Shown: positions 47,401 to 55,889 of the stretch, one piece after another
How the letters are laid out: each line of letters begins with the position of its first letter
How positions within the stretch are numbered: position 1 is the first letter of the stretch
Source of the DNA: Kordia aestuariivivens
GTDB lineage: Bacteria; Bacteroidota; Bacteroidia; Flavobacteriales; Flavobacteriaceae
Direction: 5' to 3'
Assembly (NCBI RefSeq): GCF_014397005.1
Contig: NZ_JACGWS010000014.1
Span: 62,001 to 126,000, forward strand
DNA length: 64,000 nucleotides
Notes under the pieces: generated by a model
The model's input: the letters and a program-made list of their open reading frames with translations, nothing else
Told to the model about the DNA's origin: nothing
Database searches by the model: none
Made by a program: the position numbers and the translations under genes

Positions 47401-47754
47401 GCTTATTACAGCTTCTACTGCTTTTTTAAAACAGGAAATATCATTTATTTCATTTAGCGCAATTTGCGAAGGTATATTGTAAGCCACATTTCCATCTTGA
47501 AACTGACTTAACACCCATAATCGATATTGCGATGAAGAAAGATCATAACTTTCTTTCGTAGAAATAATAGGTATTTCTTTAAATGTCGCATCTTTAGATT
47601 TGAGGTAATCGATCAATAACTCTTTATGCAGTTTCATCTTAGAGAGAAGTTCTTTAAGGTTTTTGTCTCTTGGAACTTTTACAATTAGTTTCTCTTTTTT
47701 AGATAATTTTATAAATAAATTATTGTCTTTTATTTCTTTTAATAGCTTATGCAT
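44425..47754 (-). CDS. Single-module NRPS, TubC-C-A-T, Val-like
   Basis: 1109 aa. TubC-like docking domain 1-50, C (HHIISDG near 205), A (YTSGSTGNPKG near 671), T (GGHSLKM near 1055); tail ends NNIENVII. The code read is D-A-I-W-I-G-G-T-F-K, one change from the classical valine code DAFWIGGTFK, so Val (or Ile) is likely. No E, MT or TE domain. It follows the FkbH-type protein and precedes the 2OG oxygenase and the trimodular NRPS, so it would be the second module of assembly line 1. A TATTTTTG box lies about 43 nt upstream of its start (47797-47804), a possible internal promoter. Confidence 0.95.
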   Translation of the reverse strand: MHKLLKEIKDNNLFIKLSKKEKLIVKVPRDKNLKELLSKMKLHKELLIDYLKSKDATFKEIPIISTKESYDLSSSQYRLWVLSQFQDGNVAYNIPSQIALNEINDISCFKKAVEAVISRHEILRTVFKTNSAGEVRQYILSKEGLDFNLEYYDFRNKSNPEALAQSYIENDSYQPFDLEKGPLLRGALLHTAKNTLIFYYNMHHIISDGWSMNIIHQDVQAFYNAFKLNTDVELPKLKIQYKDYAAWQLYRLQTEELKQSKAYWLNTLSDETPTLSLPTSKLRPKIKSYQGHRLHTSFSKETTSNLVAFSKENGGSVFMSLLSIWYVLFYKYTLQEDIIIGAPIAGRDHPDLENQIGFYVNTLALRSKIDPNDRFLDFYENVKTTTLKAYDNQAYPFDKLVEDLNLPHNPGRNMLFDVILAFQNIGTNKSSIESTDNLEHIITDQGTCFSKFDLEIKFEEIGGLLYLDFVYNTDIYDESFIKRLITHYKQLLKKVIASPDEKINAIDYLEDQERNRVLYTFNDTKCSYPKDKTVIDLFNEQVKNTPNSIALISGDEKITYKELDEQSNQLAHYLYNTYTIKNDDLIGVKLARDKRLIVSLLAVLKTGASYVPIDVNYPETRIEYIEKDTNCLVTIDEDFLKSTEGISLPITPVIISVAPTNLACVLYTSGSTGNPKGIMVTHRNIVSLIKPGDFFKLKNDDILLSTSSVSFDASIIEIYGALLNGATLVIEKTNNLLNPKMLHEMISKNAVNCFWMTSPWFNTLINNNHFEIFENITQVIVGGDIVSANHVKKLYEKAPNIKVINGYGPTENTTFSTTYTITSKSYTSIPIGKPIPNSSACILDASQNPVPIGVIGEIYLSGAGVAKGYLNKEKLTKEKFVPNPFTEGEKMYKSGDFGRWLPSGNIEFKGRKDHQVKLRGYRIELEEIEQTLLKYTGIQQAIVVVDKLEGEDALISYFIANEVVNNDELKIFLQKILPYYMVPQYYVQLENIPLTPNGKVDKQALPVVNIEDLNSKKEYTKPTNEVEEKLVQIWQEILGKEKISINDNFFQLGGHSLKMIVLMNKIKEHFNVDIKVDYLYQTPTIIDIGQYVSFFKSTEKDNNIENVII

Positions 47755-47796
47755 TAGTGTTTATTTTTTTGTGGAAAAAACGCGCAAGTTGAATTT

Positions 47797-47804
47797 CAAA
47801 AATA
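47797..47804 (-). promoter_or_regulatory. Possible internal -7 box (TATTTTTG) before the Val-type NRPS
   Basis: Read on the minus strand the bases fit the Bacteroidota -7 consensus TAnnTTTG and lie 43 nt before the ATG. The best upstream TTG is at 15 nt spacing, shorter than the usual 17-23, so support is weak. The 172-nt gap before this gene is otherwise featureless. Confidence 0.3.
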
Positions 47805-47926
47805 ATGGCGTCTTCAAATCAATGAGTTAAGAAATTGAGTATTCTAAAATCAAAAGGTTTCGTAATTTTTAGTGTATTGAAAATAATAGGTATTAGGAAT
47901 CTCGTCTCTTTATCCTAATTTTTTGG

Positions 47927-50900
47927 CTAGAATTCTATTTCTTTATAAGAATCCATATCGTCTATAAATTCTTCTTGTGTTATAGACGCTATTTCTTTTT
48001 GTTCTTTAATGTGTTCCGACATTTCTTGTATCGTGTTATTATTAAAGATGTAAACAAGATCAAGTTTTACATCGAACTCCTGATATATTTTAGAAACCAA
48101 TTGTGTTGCATTTATTGAATTTCCTCCTAAATCAAAAAAGCGATCTGTGATAGTGACTTCTCGAACATTTAAAAGTATTTTGAAAAAAGAAATGAGTTTG
48201 TTTTCGAACTCATTGTATTGGTCAGAATCTAGTTCAAAAGCATATGCTTCAAGCTTCTTTAAAAACCCAAGATTTGCGTATTCGAGTGCTTTATAAGTTT
48301 GCTTGTGAAACAATTCAGATTCGTTAATCAAGTTTTTCTCCCACAACCAAGTTTCTTTTTTGTTTTCTTGTATTGCTTCTGTAACAGAATGGTTATTTAC
48401 AGTATCTTTTTCAATCGTAATCGTGCTTTTTTTAGTTGCAAGCAGCGGAAGTTCTTGATCTAAATAAGAGGTAATATAATCTGTATGTTCAGAAACATCT
48501 TTCATTGCTATTTTGTAACCACTAGTGTTATCTTGATCAAATGGCATCCATGTATTCTTGATTAAAAAATCATGAATAGGAACATTCTTTTTAGTATCAA
48601 TATATTTGGCAACAATTAGTTTACAGTTACTTTGAGCATATTTTTGTTTCAGAATAGTGATAATCGTTTCTTCAACTGCGCGTCCTAAAACTCTACAACT
48701 CAACATGAAATTTTCAATAAACAAAGTTTCACCTTTCAAGCTAACTAAAATAGCACCTACCAAACCGTAGGTTCCAAATTTGTCTCGTACGTTAATAACA
48801 AAGCATGCATTGTCTTTTTCTTTGATAAAGTCAATGACTTCTTTATTGTTTTTTCTAATTCCGTTAAGAGAAAACTGATTTGTTCTATGTGTTAATTGGG
48901 CAACTCTGTCTATTTGAGCGTCGTTCACATGATTGAAACTTAGCTCTAGCTTCAAGCTTTTCAGAAAGTCTTCTAAATTTAATTTTTTACGAGATGCTAT
49001 TCGTGTTTTTTCAGTTTTGTACATTTCAGTTCTTAAAGTATCTTCTTTAGATACCTTCTGTTTATCAAAACTAATTACGTGCTGGAGAAATTCATCAAAA
49101 TGCTCCGGTTTTTTAGGCAATTCTAGCGTAAGTACTTCTGGATTTTCTTCCATCATTAAATGACATTCTAAAGGATTGTCATCAACAAAAGCAAAGCTTT
49201 CTAAACCTAAGTTTAACTCTTCTGCTAATTGTTGAATGTTTCCTGCTTTTGAATCCCAGTTAATTTTCCATCCGACAAGATGCTCTTTGGTAAGAAGCAT
49301 ATCTGGATGATTTTCAAAAACATCCCATACGGCACTTTCGTTATTCTTGCTTAGAAGCACAAGTAAAAATCCTTCTTTATATTTTTGAATCATAAACTGT
49401 TGTAATAGTTTATGTCCTTCTGAAATCACTAAATCATTCACATTACTTTCTCCACATACACCTTCCCATAAAGTATGATCACAGTCCAAAGCAATTACTT
49501 TACAGTTTTTGCTTTTAAGTCCCCATAAAACTCTGTTTATTCGTTGTGCAATGGTGTAAAAAAATGTTTCCGTAAAAGGAATGTGCCCCATTTCTTCGGT
49601 GAGATCGTCAAAAACTTGAAGAGAAGGAAGTTCGTTTTTTGGGTTTTCTAAATGAATGCAGTGAATGTTTCCTAACTCCGCTAATGCTTTAATACTTTTC
49701 TTGTTTAAAAGATGTATATAATCAACAATTTTTTGGTCATATAGATTTTCATTAGCATGAGAAAAAACCATGATAATGGTACTCGTTTGCGACTGATGCG
49801 TGATCACTTTTAGTAAGTCTTCATACACCTGATCTAGTTTTGCTTGAAAGTTTTCAGCGTGTTTTTCTTCACCAACTAAATAATCTTCAAAACGATTTAG
49901 TACAACTAGTATAGATTTCGCATTCTCGGCATTGTTATCGTTTAAAGCGATAAACTCTTGAAATACTTGATTGTATTTTCCTAATTTAATAGGATGCGGT
50001 TGCGCAAATTCATCTAAAAACCATTCAAGTTTTCCAGCTAATGGAGCAACAGTATACGAGGATATAATATGAAGCGTATCTAATGATTTTGAAACAGGTT
50101 GAGGCTCCGAGATTTTTTCTTCGAGGTATTCTATTGTTCCATCTGGCAACCATCTTCCTTTTTTTCCGCTGTCAATTAAAAAAGTACCTTCTTGTATTGG
50201 GTTTTCGATGAACGCAAGATCATTTTCTGAATCTGATACAGCTGTTTGTATATATACTTTTCCATATACACCTATGGATTGTTCCATAAATTTATCGGAT
50301 AATATCATTGTTTTTGGGTTTGAAACCGTCGTTTCAGCGAATTCGCTAACGGTTGTCTTTTTTCCAAAATTTGATAGTTCTTCTTTTTCTTCTAAAGAAA
50401 GAAAATCGATATTTGAAATTAATTGATTTGGAAAATCTAGTACATTTTCAAGACAATTTTGCAAATGTTGAACTAATTTTTGAATAAATGATGCATCATA
50501 CACATCGGTATTGTATTCAATTCTTAAACGCAATTCGCCATTATCTTCTAGAAAATCAAATTTAAGATCAACTTGGCTGCTAGCCGTTTTTAATTTTTCA
50601 TAAGCAGCTATTTTTAAACTTTCATTTTCAAGTTCCGTTGTTCCTGTAACAGAATCCTGATTTTGAAAAATTGCAACAACATCAAACAACGCAGATCTGC
50701 TCAAATCCCTTTTGATACTTAGGTCACTTAATAACTTATTAAAAGGATAGTTTTGATTTTCAAAATCATTAAGTAATGATTCTTTCTGTATTTCTACTAA
50801 TTCTAAAAAGCTATTCTCATTTTTAAAAGCTGTTCGTAAAGCCAGCATATTGGCGTACATTCCAATCTGATTTTCTAAATCTGGATGTTCTCTACCTGCA

Positions 50901-51928
50901 ACTAGCGTTCCTATAATAATATCTTCATCACCAGTATATCTGTTAAATAAAGCATTTAATACAGCTATTAACACTGTAAACACAGTTGTGTTTTGTTGTG
51001 CCGAAAAGGTATTAATCTTTTTAAGCAGTCCTTTTTTAAAAAAACTCGTCGTAGTACTGCCATTATAGGTTTTCACCTTTGGACGTTCCTTAAAAGAAGG
51101 TAGATTTAATACAGGAATTGTTTCTCCTAATTTTTTCTTCCAATATTCTTTTTGAAACACTCCTTTTTCGGTTTCCAATCTATTTTTTTGCCAAACCGCG
51201 TAATCTTTATATTGAACTTCTAACGGAGTTAAATTTGTTTCAGTTTGAGCTTCTATTTCATCGTAAAACTTTAGCGTTTCTTTCATGATAAGAAACATAG
51301 ACCAACCATCAACAATAATATGATTAAACACGCAACACAAAATAGTTTCTGATGTGTTTATAGATATTGTACTTACTCTAAATAATGGTCCAGTTGATAG
51401 GTTGAATTTACTTGTGATTTCCGTATGTAAAGTATCGTGAATTTCCTTCTCGGTATGATTAGAGTTTTCAATGTTGTGGTGTATTATTTTAAAAGAGGTC
51501 TCATCTTTTGGCAGAATAAACTGCGCTGGAATTCCTTTTTGATTTTCTTTAAAAATGGTTCTCAGTACTTCATGCCGCACTATCATTTTTTTAAATGCCA
51601 TTTCTAGAGATGAAATATTCAGAACACCTTCACATCTAAAAACACTAGTGATATTGTGAGTTGTATCTTTGTGCCCCAATTGGTTTAAAATCCAAAAAAC
51701 AGACTGAGAATAAGATAATGGATAACTTTCGCTTGATTTTGCAACCGGAATAGGTTCATAGTTTGATTGAGATAATAGCCTGATAAGTGCTTCTTTATTT
51801 TTTTTTATATCCTCTATAATCTCATCACTAAAAACTCCTTTAGCAGCACTAATTTTTAGTTTTCCATTTTCAATTGAAAGATGAATGCCTTTCTCTTTAA
51901 CTTTTTTAATAATTTGATATACACTCAT
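47927..51928 (-). CDS. Hybrid NRPS TubC-C-(A relic)-FkbH-T, glyceryl-type loading
   Basis: 1333 aa, first biosynthetic protein of assembly line 1. TubC-like docking 1-52; C domain with NHIIVDG near 203 (first His replaced, catalytic second His kept); a scrap of an A domain at about 545-605 (IGVYGKVYIQ, then GRWLPDGTIEYLEE, with SGK where TGD is expected); an FkbH-type HAD domain (DCDHTLWEGVCGE near 814, FVDDNPLE) followed by its GNAT-like part (LTHRTNQFSLNG); T domain (GGNSINA near 1269). FkbH domains load a glyceryl unit from 1,3-bisphosphoglycerate onto a carrier. Here the HAD domain replaces most of an A domain. Tail ends YKEIEF. What the C domain joins to the glyceryl unit is unknown. Confidence 0.9.
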   Translation of the reverse strand: MSVYQIIKKVKEKGIHLSIENGKLKISAAKGVFSDEIIEDIKKNKEALIRLLSQSNYEPIPVAKSSESYPLSYSQSVFWILNQLGHKDTTHNITSVFRCEGVLNISSLEMAFKKMIVRHEVLRTIFKENQKGIPAQFILPKDETSFKIIHHNIENSNHTEKEIHDTLHTEITSKFNLSTGPLFRVSTISINTSETILCCVFNHIIVDGWSMFLIMKETLKFYDEIEAQTETNLTPLEVQYKDYAVWQKNRLETEKGVFQKEYWKKKLGETIPVLNLPSFKERPKVKTYNGSTTTSFFKKGLLKKINTFSAQQNTTVFTVLIAVLNALFNRYTGDEDIIIGTLVAGREHPDLENQIGMYANMLALRTAFKNENSFLELVEIQKESLLNDFENQNYPFNKLLSDLSIKRDLSRSALFDVVAIFQNQDSVTGTTELENESLKIAAYEKLKTASSQVDLKFDFLEDNGELRLRIEYNTDVYDASFIQKLVQHLQNCLENVLDFPNQLISNIDFLSLEEKEELSNFGKKTTVSEFAETTVSNPKTMILSDKFMEQSIGVYGKVYIQTAVSDSENDLAFIENPIQEGTFLIDSGKKGRWLPDGTIEYLEEKISEPQPVSKSLDTLHIISSYTVAPLAGKLEWFLDEFAQPHPIKLGKYNQVFQEFIALNDNNAENAKSILVVLNRFEDYLVGEEKHAENFQAKLDQVYEDLLKVITHQSQTSTIIMVFSHANENLYDQKIVDYIHLLNKKSIKALAELGNIHCIHLENPKNELPSLQVFDDLTEEMGHIPFTETFFYTIAQRINRVLWGLKSKNCKVIALDCDHTLWEGVCGESNVNDLVISEGHKLLQQFMIQKYKEGFLLVLLSKNNESAVWDVFENHPDMLLTKEHLVGWKINWDSKAGNIQQLAEELNLGLESFAFVDDNPLECHLMMEENPEVLTLELPKKPEHFDEFLQHVISFDKQKVSKEDTLRTEMYKTEKTRIASRKKLNLEDFLKSLKLELSFNHVNDAQIDRVAQLTHRTNQFSLNGIRKNNKEVIDFIKEKDNACFVINVRDKFGTYGLVGAILVSLKGETLFIENFMLSCRVLGRAVEETIITILKQKYAQSNCKLIVAKYIDTKKNVPIHDFLIKNTWMPFDQDNTSGYKIAMKDVSEHTDYITSYLDQELPLLATKKSTITIEKDTVNNHSVTEAIQENKKETWLWEKNLINESELFHKQTYKALEYANLGFLKKLEAYAFELDSDQYNEFENKLISFFKILLNVREVTITDRFFDLGGNSINATQLVSKIYQEFDVKLDLVYIFNNNTIQEMSEHIKEQKEIASITQEEFIDDMDSYKEIEF

Positions 51929-52451
51929 GGTGTTTATTATAAGTTTAAAACGTTCTATTCTGTGAATTAAATGATATTGAGCCCAAATTATGTAATAGAA
52001 AATCTATTGCATTTTTGAAAGTATAGTATAAAAGCTCTTACGGGATTATAATACGTGATCCCAGTAATTGATTGATAAAAATAATATTCGTGTACGTGTG
52101 TGTTCCTTGCTATTTTTAGACAAAAATAACAAGAACAACGTTTTTTAAACGATTAGCGTATTAGAAGAAATTCAATTGGTAATGATTCCTTTAATTTTAA
52201 TGCTGGCAACGTTTATTAATTGATTGACAAAAAGATATGTCCACCAAGTTTAAAATGTTGAGATTCGTTTTTTTCTAATTTATATTGATTGAGGTTGCGC
52301 TATTGAACACCGTATAATACATGTCACAAAGCAATTTCCTTATAATTCTTTTACAAAATTATATGTCTTAATGCGTTACTGAAATTAGTAAAAATTTAAT
52401 AATTAAAAACGTTTCATACCAGTTTATAAAATGACTGCTATTTTTCCAATC
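51929..52451. other. 523-nt non-coding gap between the first NRPS and the outer-membrane transporter gene
   Basis: No ORF with recognisable content on either strand. AT-rich. It holds one TATTTTTG box (minus strand, 52121-52128). This is the longest gap in the window and the obvious place for the promoter of the NRPS operon and the end of the upstream transcript. I found no convincing hairpin-plus-U terminator. Confidence 0.6.
52121..52128 (-). promoter_or_regulatory. Candidate -7 promoter box for the NRPS operon
   Basis: TATTTTTG on the minus strand fits TAnnTTTG, the -7 element used by the Bacteroidota housekeeping sigma factor. It lies 193 nt upstream of the first NRPS start. No TTG was found at exactly the preferred spacing, so the -33 part is unsupported. 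Confidence 0.35.
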
Positions 52452-54794
52452 TTAACGAATTCGATTATCGTCCTCATTAACTTTTTTATTTCTGTAAGAA
52501 GATTTTTTAATATTTCCAAAAGAGTATTTTAATGATATATAAAATTCTCTGGCATCCACAATAAAGTTATTTCTAGTTTGTACCGAGTTTATGGTAGCAA
52601 CATCTTCAAAGTTCATTCCTTTAAAGATATCATTATACCCAATTGTACAAGATATTTCTTTAAAGATCGTTTTGGAAAGCGATGCGTTCATAACAAAAAG
52701 AGAGTTTCTTTGAATTGCACCTTCGTTTCTATCAGTATATCCCCATCCTGTGAGCGATAATGAAGTATCACCAGGAATCTTAAATCGATGATTAGAGTAA
52801 TAATATAAGTAAGGAGATGGATCTGATGTTGCTCGCGGATCTTGGATGTTACTGTAGTTAAAATTTAACACGTTCACACTGCTCCAAAAATTAGTTATTT
52901 TTTGAGGATAATAAAGACTCAGGTTGATTCCTGTTTCTTTTTCAAAGTTTATCCATGTGTTGCTAAAAATGTCGTCCGTTTCGTTATACAAAGTCGTTAG
53001 ATTTACAGGATCTTTATAATGGTAGTAAGTAAATGTTAAAGATTTTCCTTTACGGCTAAAACTAGCTGACACTTCATTCATTAAAGTTGGTAATAAATTT
53101 ATATTTCTACTAAACGTTATAAAAGGAGATACAAATACCACCACTTGAGATAAGCTTGTAAAATTAGGTCGTGTTATGCTTCTTGAAAAATTCAATCGTA
53201 ATGTGCTGGTATTTGTAGTATCTAAGGCAAATGTTAAATCTGCTTTAGGGAAAAAATTAGTCTGGTTTCTATTAATTAGCAAATTACCATCTGAGAAAGC
53301 ACCTTCTGCATCATAGTTTTCTACTCTCAATCCAACAGAATAATCTATACTTTTTGATAGTTTTCCTGTTAACTGAGAATATACTGCATATATTTTTTCA
53401 TCGTAATTATAGTCAGTATTTGACGAATTAGCACTCGTGACAACATCTTCTATATTTTGTTGTGTATCAGAACTAGAAATAGATGTATTAACACCTAATT
53501 CAAGTGTGGCTCCTTTTTTAAAGGTCGTTTCATAATCCAATCTTCCTGACAAAGATTGAATATTAAAATCCTGAAATCTGCTCTGAGTTGAAACAAAACC
53601 TGTATCATTTTCATTGATGTCAATAAAACTATCGGTATTCTGATCAAAGGTTGTATACTGAAGCCCAAAAAATAAGTTAGAGGCATCATTGATCTTGTTA
53701 TTATAGTTAAAGTTACTATTTAGATAAGTTCTATTATCACCTGTATCATTTAAGGTAGTTACATTATCCGTATCTACATCTTCTTGTACAAAACCGCGAG
53801 ACATGATATCGGTTTTGGCATTGAAAAAGTTAGAGTTTACATTTAGTGAAACATAATCTCCGCTATTTATTTCGTAGTAAACTCCTCCACCCAAAACAAA
53901 TTCTGGTTTTTCAGCATCTGACAATGTATAATTTTCTACAGATAAATCTCTATCTATAATATTGAAATCTGATTCCACTTCTTCTCTACGCATCACAGCA
54001 TTATAACCAAAGTTGGCTTTAAACTCAAATTTATCTTTTTTGAAACTAGCATTCACCGCAGCATAATTATTGAAGAATTGTTTAAAAGAAGCTGTTTCCG
54101 ATAAGGTTACTTTAGTTCCATTAGATTCATTTTTTTTCGTTTCAACTAAAATGACACTTCTACCATCTGCTTCATATTTGGCTGATGGATTATTGATCAC
54201 CTCTATACTCTTTATATTATCTACTGCTAAAGTGCTTAATTGATTAGCCGTAATTCTTTGTTTGTTAAGGTAAATTAAAGCGTTACCGCGCCCTACAACA
54301 CTTATGCTTTCTCTATTAGGACTCACCTGAACTGTAGGTATATTTGAGAGAATATCTACAGGACTTGGTAATGCGCTTAGTTCTGTGTTTGCTATATTCG
54401 CTTTTATATTCCCTGACTTATTTTCAAAGAGTCTCTTTTCTGCTTTTATAACAACTTCATCTAAGCCTTGTGCTTGTTCTTCTAAAATAACATTAACACT
54501 TTGATCGCTATACATAGCAATTTTAACAATTTCCTCTTTATATCCTAAAGAAGAAATTTTTAGTAAATATTCTCCTTCTTTAATTTCATTTATAGTAAAC
54601 GCACCTTTATAAACATACGAATATGTTACAACAGTTGAATCAGCTACACGTAGTATCAATGCATCTGCTATTTCGATAGGATTATTAGCGGTGTCTTGTA
54701 CTATTCCTGATAGTTTATAAGAGTTTTGCCCGTGTGTAAATTGGATGATAAAAAAAAGACTTGTTATTAAAATCGCCTTAATATTATTTTTCAT
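52452..54794 (-). CDS. Outer-membrane beta-barrel transporter (TonB-dependent-receptor-like, OMP_b-brl_3 type)
   Basis: 780 aa. A signal peptide is plain (MKNNIKAILITSLFFIIQF, cleavage near res 22). Residues about 25-110 form a CarboxypepD_reg-like domain, followed by a plug-like domain (LPSPVDILSNIPTVQV, GRGNALIYLN, IKSIEVINNPSAKYE) and a long beta-barrel rich in aromatic/polar strands. Proteins of this family sit in the outer membrane and import large ligands or act in export; a siderophore-type product could be taken up through it, but the family is also common with unrelated roles. It lies between the type II thioesterase and the first NRPS gene, all on one strand, which supports a link to the product. 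It has its own likely promoters upstream (54892-54997). Confidence 0.85.
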   Translation of the reverse strand: MKNNIKAILITSLFFIIQFTHGQNSYKLSGIVQDTANNPIEIADALILRVADSTVVTYSYVYKGAFTINEIKEGEYLLKISSLGYKEEIVKIAMYSDQSVNVILEEQAQGLDEVVIKAEKRLFENKSGNIKANIANTELSALPSPVDILSNIPTVQVSPNRESISVVGRGNALIYLNKQRITANQLSTLAVDNIKSIEVINNPSAKYEADGRSVILVETKKNESNGTKVTLSETASFKQFFNNYAAVNASFKKDKFEFKANFGYNAVMRREEVESDFNIIDRDLSVENYTLSDAEKPEFVLGGGVYYEINSGDYVSLNVNSNFFNAKTDIMSRGFVQEDVDTDNVTTLNDTGDNRTYLNSNFNYNNKINDASNLFFGLQYTTFDQNTDSFIDINENDTGFVSTQSRFQDFNIQSLSGRLDYETTFKKGATLELGVNTSISSSDTQQNIEDVVTSANSSNTDYNYDEKIYAVYSQLTGKLSKSIDYSVGLRVENYDAEGAFSDGNLLINRNQTNFFPKADLTFALDTTNTSTLRLNFSRSITRPNFTSLSQVVVFVSPFITFSRNINLLPTLMNEVSASFSRKGKSLTFTYYHYKDPVNLTTLYNETDDIFSNTWINFEKETGINLSLYYPQKITNFWSSVNVLNFNYSNIQDPRATSDPSPYLYYYSNHRFKIPGDTSLSLTGWGYTDRNEGAIQRNSLFVMNASLSKTIFKEISCTIGYNDIFKGMNFEDVATINSVQTRNNFIVDAREFYISLKYSFGNIKKSSYRNKKVNEDDNRIR

Positions 54795-54891
54795 GTATGT
54801 GTGTTTTTTAATTTACTTAATTTGAATACTTACAGATATAATAATCTTAATTTTCTGTATTTTTTTCATGTAATTTTGTTCAATACCGAAT

Positions 54892-54899
54892 CAAAAATA
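54892..54899 (-). promoter_or_regulatory. Candidate -7 box upstream of the outer-membrane transporter
   Basis: TATTTTTG on the minus strand (TAnnTTTG consensus), 98 nt before the start codon. A TTG at 54916-54918 is 16 nt further upstream, slightly short of the usual spacing. Confidence 0.45.
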
Positions 54900-54963
54900 G
54901 TACATCAATAAGTTTCAATCGTAAGGTTGATAGCTGGTTAAGCACAATGATGGATCGAAAATA

Positions 54964-54997
54964 CAAAAATAGTTTTAAATTGTGTGAGAAAAATCAA
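54964..54997 (-). promoter_or_regulatory. Candidate promoter (TTG, 23 nt, TATTTTTG) upstream of the outer-membrane transporter
   Basis: A second TATTTTTG (54964-54971) with TTG at 54995-54997, spacing 23 nt, inside the range reported for flavobacteria. It is 170 nt before the start codon. Two such boxes in one 271-nt gap support separate transcription of the transporter gene. Confidence 0.45.
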
Positions 54998-55065
54998 TTG
55001 ATAGATTGCCTATTTATATTAGGATTTACCGTAATACTTGTGTATGTATCTCTGTTAAACTTTAC

Positions 55066-55782
55066 TTATTTACTTATAATCAAGCTATTAAAATAGCTTT
55101 TAAAAAATTCTAGGTGTTCTAAAATAAAAAAGTGTCCACCTTTAAATTCTGTAATTAAAACTTCTGAAGATGTTTCTTTTTTCCACATAGACATCTCATC
55201 GTATGAAGTTGGTTCTTCTGATCCATAAAAAACATCAATAGGAATTGAGAGTTGATTACTATTAGTATAGTTATAACTCTCCCAAAGTTTAATATCAGAT
55301 CGTAAAACTGGCTCAAAAAACTTTTGAAGTAGTGGCTGCACTATAAATTCATTTGGTACGCCTCCAAAGCTAATTAACCTATCCCAAAATTCCTTTTCTG
55401 GCAAATGCGAAAACCTATCCCGTGTAGCAGATGGTGGTCTAAAACCAGACACAACGAGTTTTGTTGGTTTTACTACTTCGGGATCTTTTTCAATTCGTTT
55501 TGCAATTAAAAAAGCGACCATCGCTCCAAGGCTATGTCCATAAATAAAATAATTTTCTACATCACGTAACTCCTTGATTAGTATCGGATACAAATCGTCT
55601 ACAAGTTGATAAATATCAACTATAAAGTCTTCTTTAATTCTATCATTTCTACCTGGATAATTATAAACAACAATATTTTTGAAGCCTTGAAAAATTTTAT
55701 CGTAAGAAGATTCATTTCCTCCAGCAAATGGAAAAGCAAAAACTTTTACAGTATCTTCTAAAGTGTTGCATATTTTCTTCAT
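55066..55782 (-). CDS. Type II thioesterase (editing), second copy
   Basis: 238 aa alpha/beta hydrolase. FAFPFAGGNESSYD near the N-terminus, VYNYPGRNDRI, nucleophile GHSLG (Ser84) and GGHFFILEH (His217) are all typical of external thioesterases that clear blocked carrier domains. The acid position reads GSEEP, with Glu where many relatives have Asp; a nearby Asp (YDEM) may serve instead. It is only distantly similar to the TEII at 5174-5887, so the two are not a recent duplication. It ends the run of tailoring genes and lies before the transporter gene. Confidence 0.92.
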   Translation of the reverse strand: MKKICNTLEDTVKVFAFPFAGGNESSYDKIFQGFKNIVVYNYPGRNDRIKEDFIVDIYQLVDDLYPILIKELRDVENYFIYGHSLGAMVAFLIAKRIEKDPEVVKPTKLVVSGFRPPSATRDRFSHLPEKEFWDRLISFGGVPNEFIVQPLLQKFFEPVLRSDIKLWESYNYTNSNQLSIPIDVFYGSEEPTSYDEMSMWKKETSSEVLITEFKGGHFFILEHLEFFKSYFNSLIISK

Positions 55783-55799
55783 TTTTTATGTTTAAATAA

Positions 55800-55818
55800 T
55801 GAGTTTATGACAAACTCA
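55800..55818. repeat. 7-bp inverted repeat before the type II thioesterase gene
   Basis: TGAGTTT-ATGAC-AAACTCA is a perfect palindrome with a 5-nt loop, ending 17 nt before the thioesterase start codon. There is no U-run, so a terminator is unlikely. It could be an operator or an RNA hairpin affecting translation. Confidence 0.4.
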
Positions 55819-55889
55819 TGTGAATATTTGAGAGAAAACTACCTTATCTTATCAATAGATAGAAAAGTAAACAGGAATACGCTAAAAGT

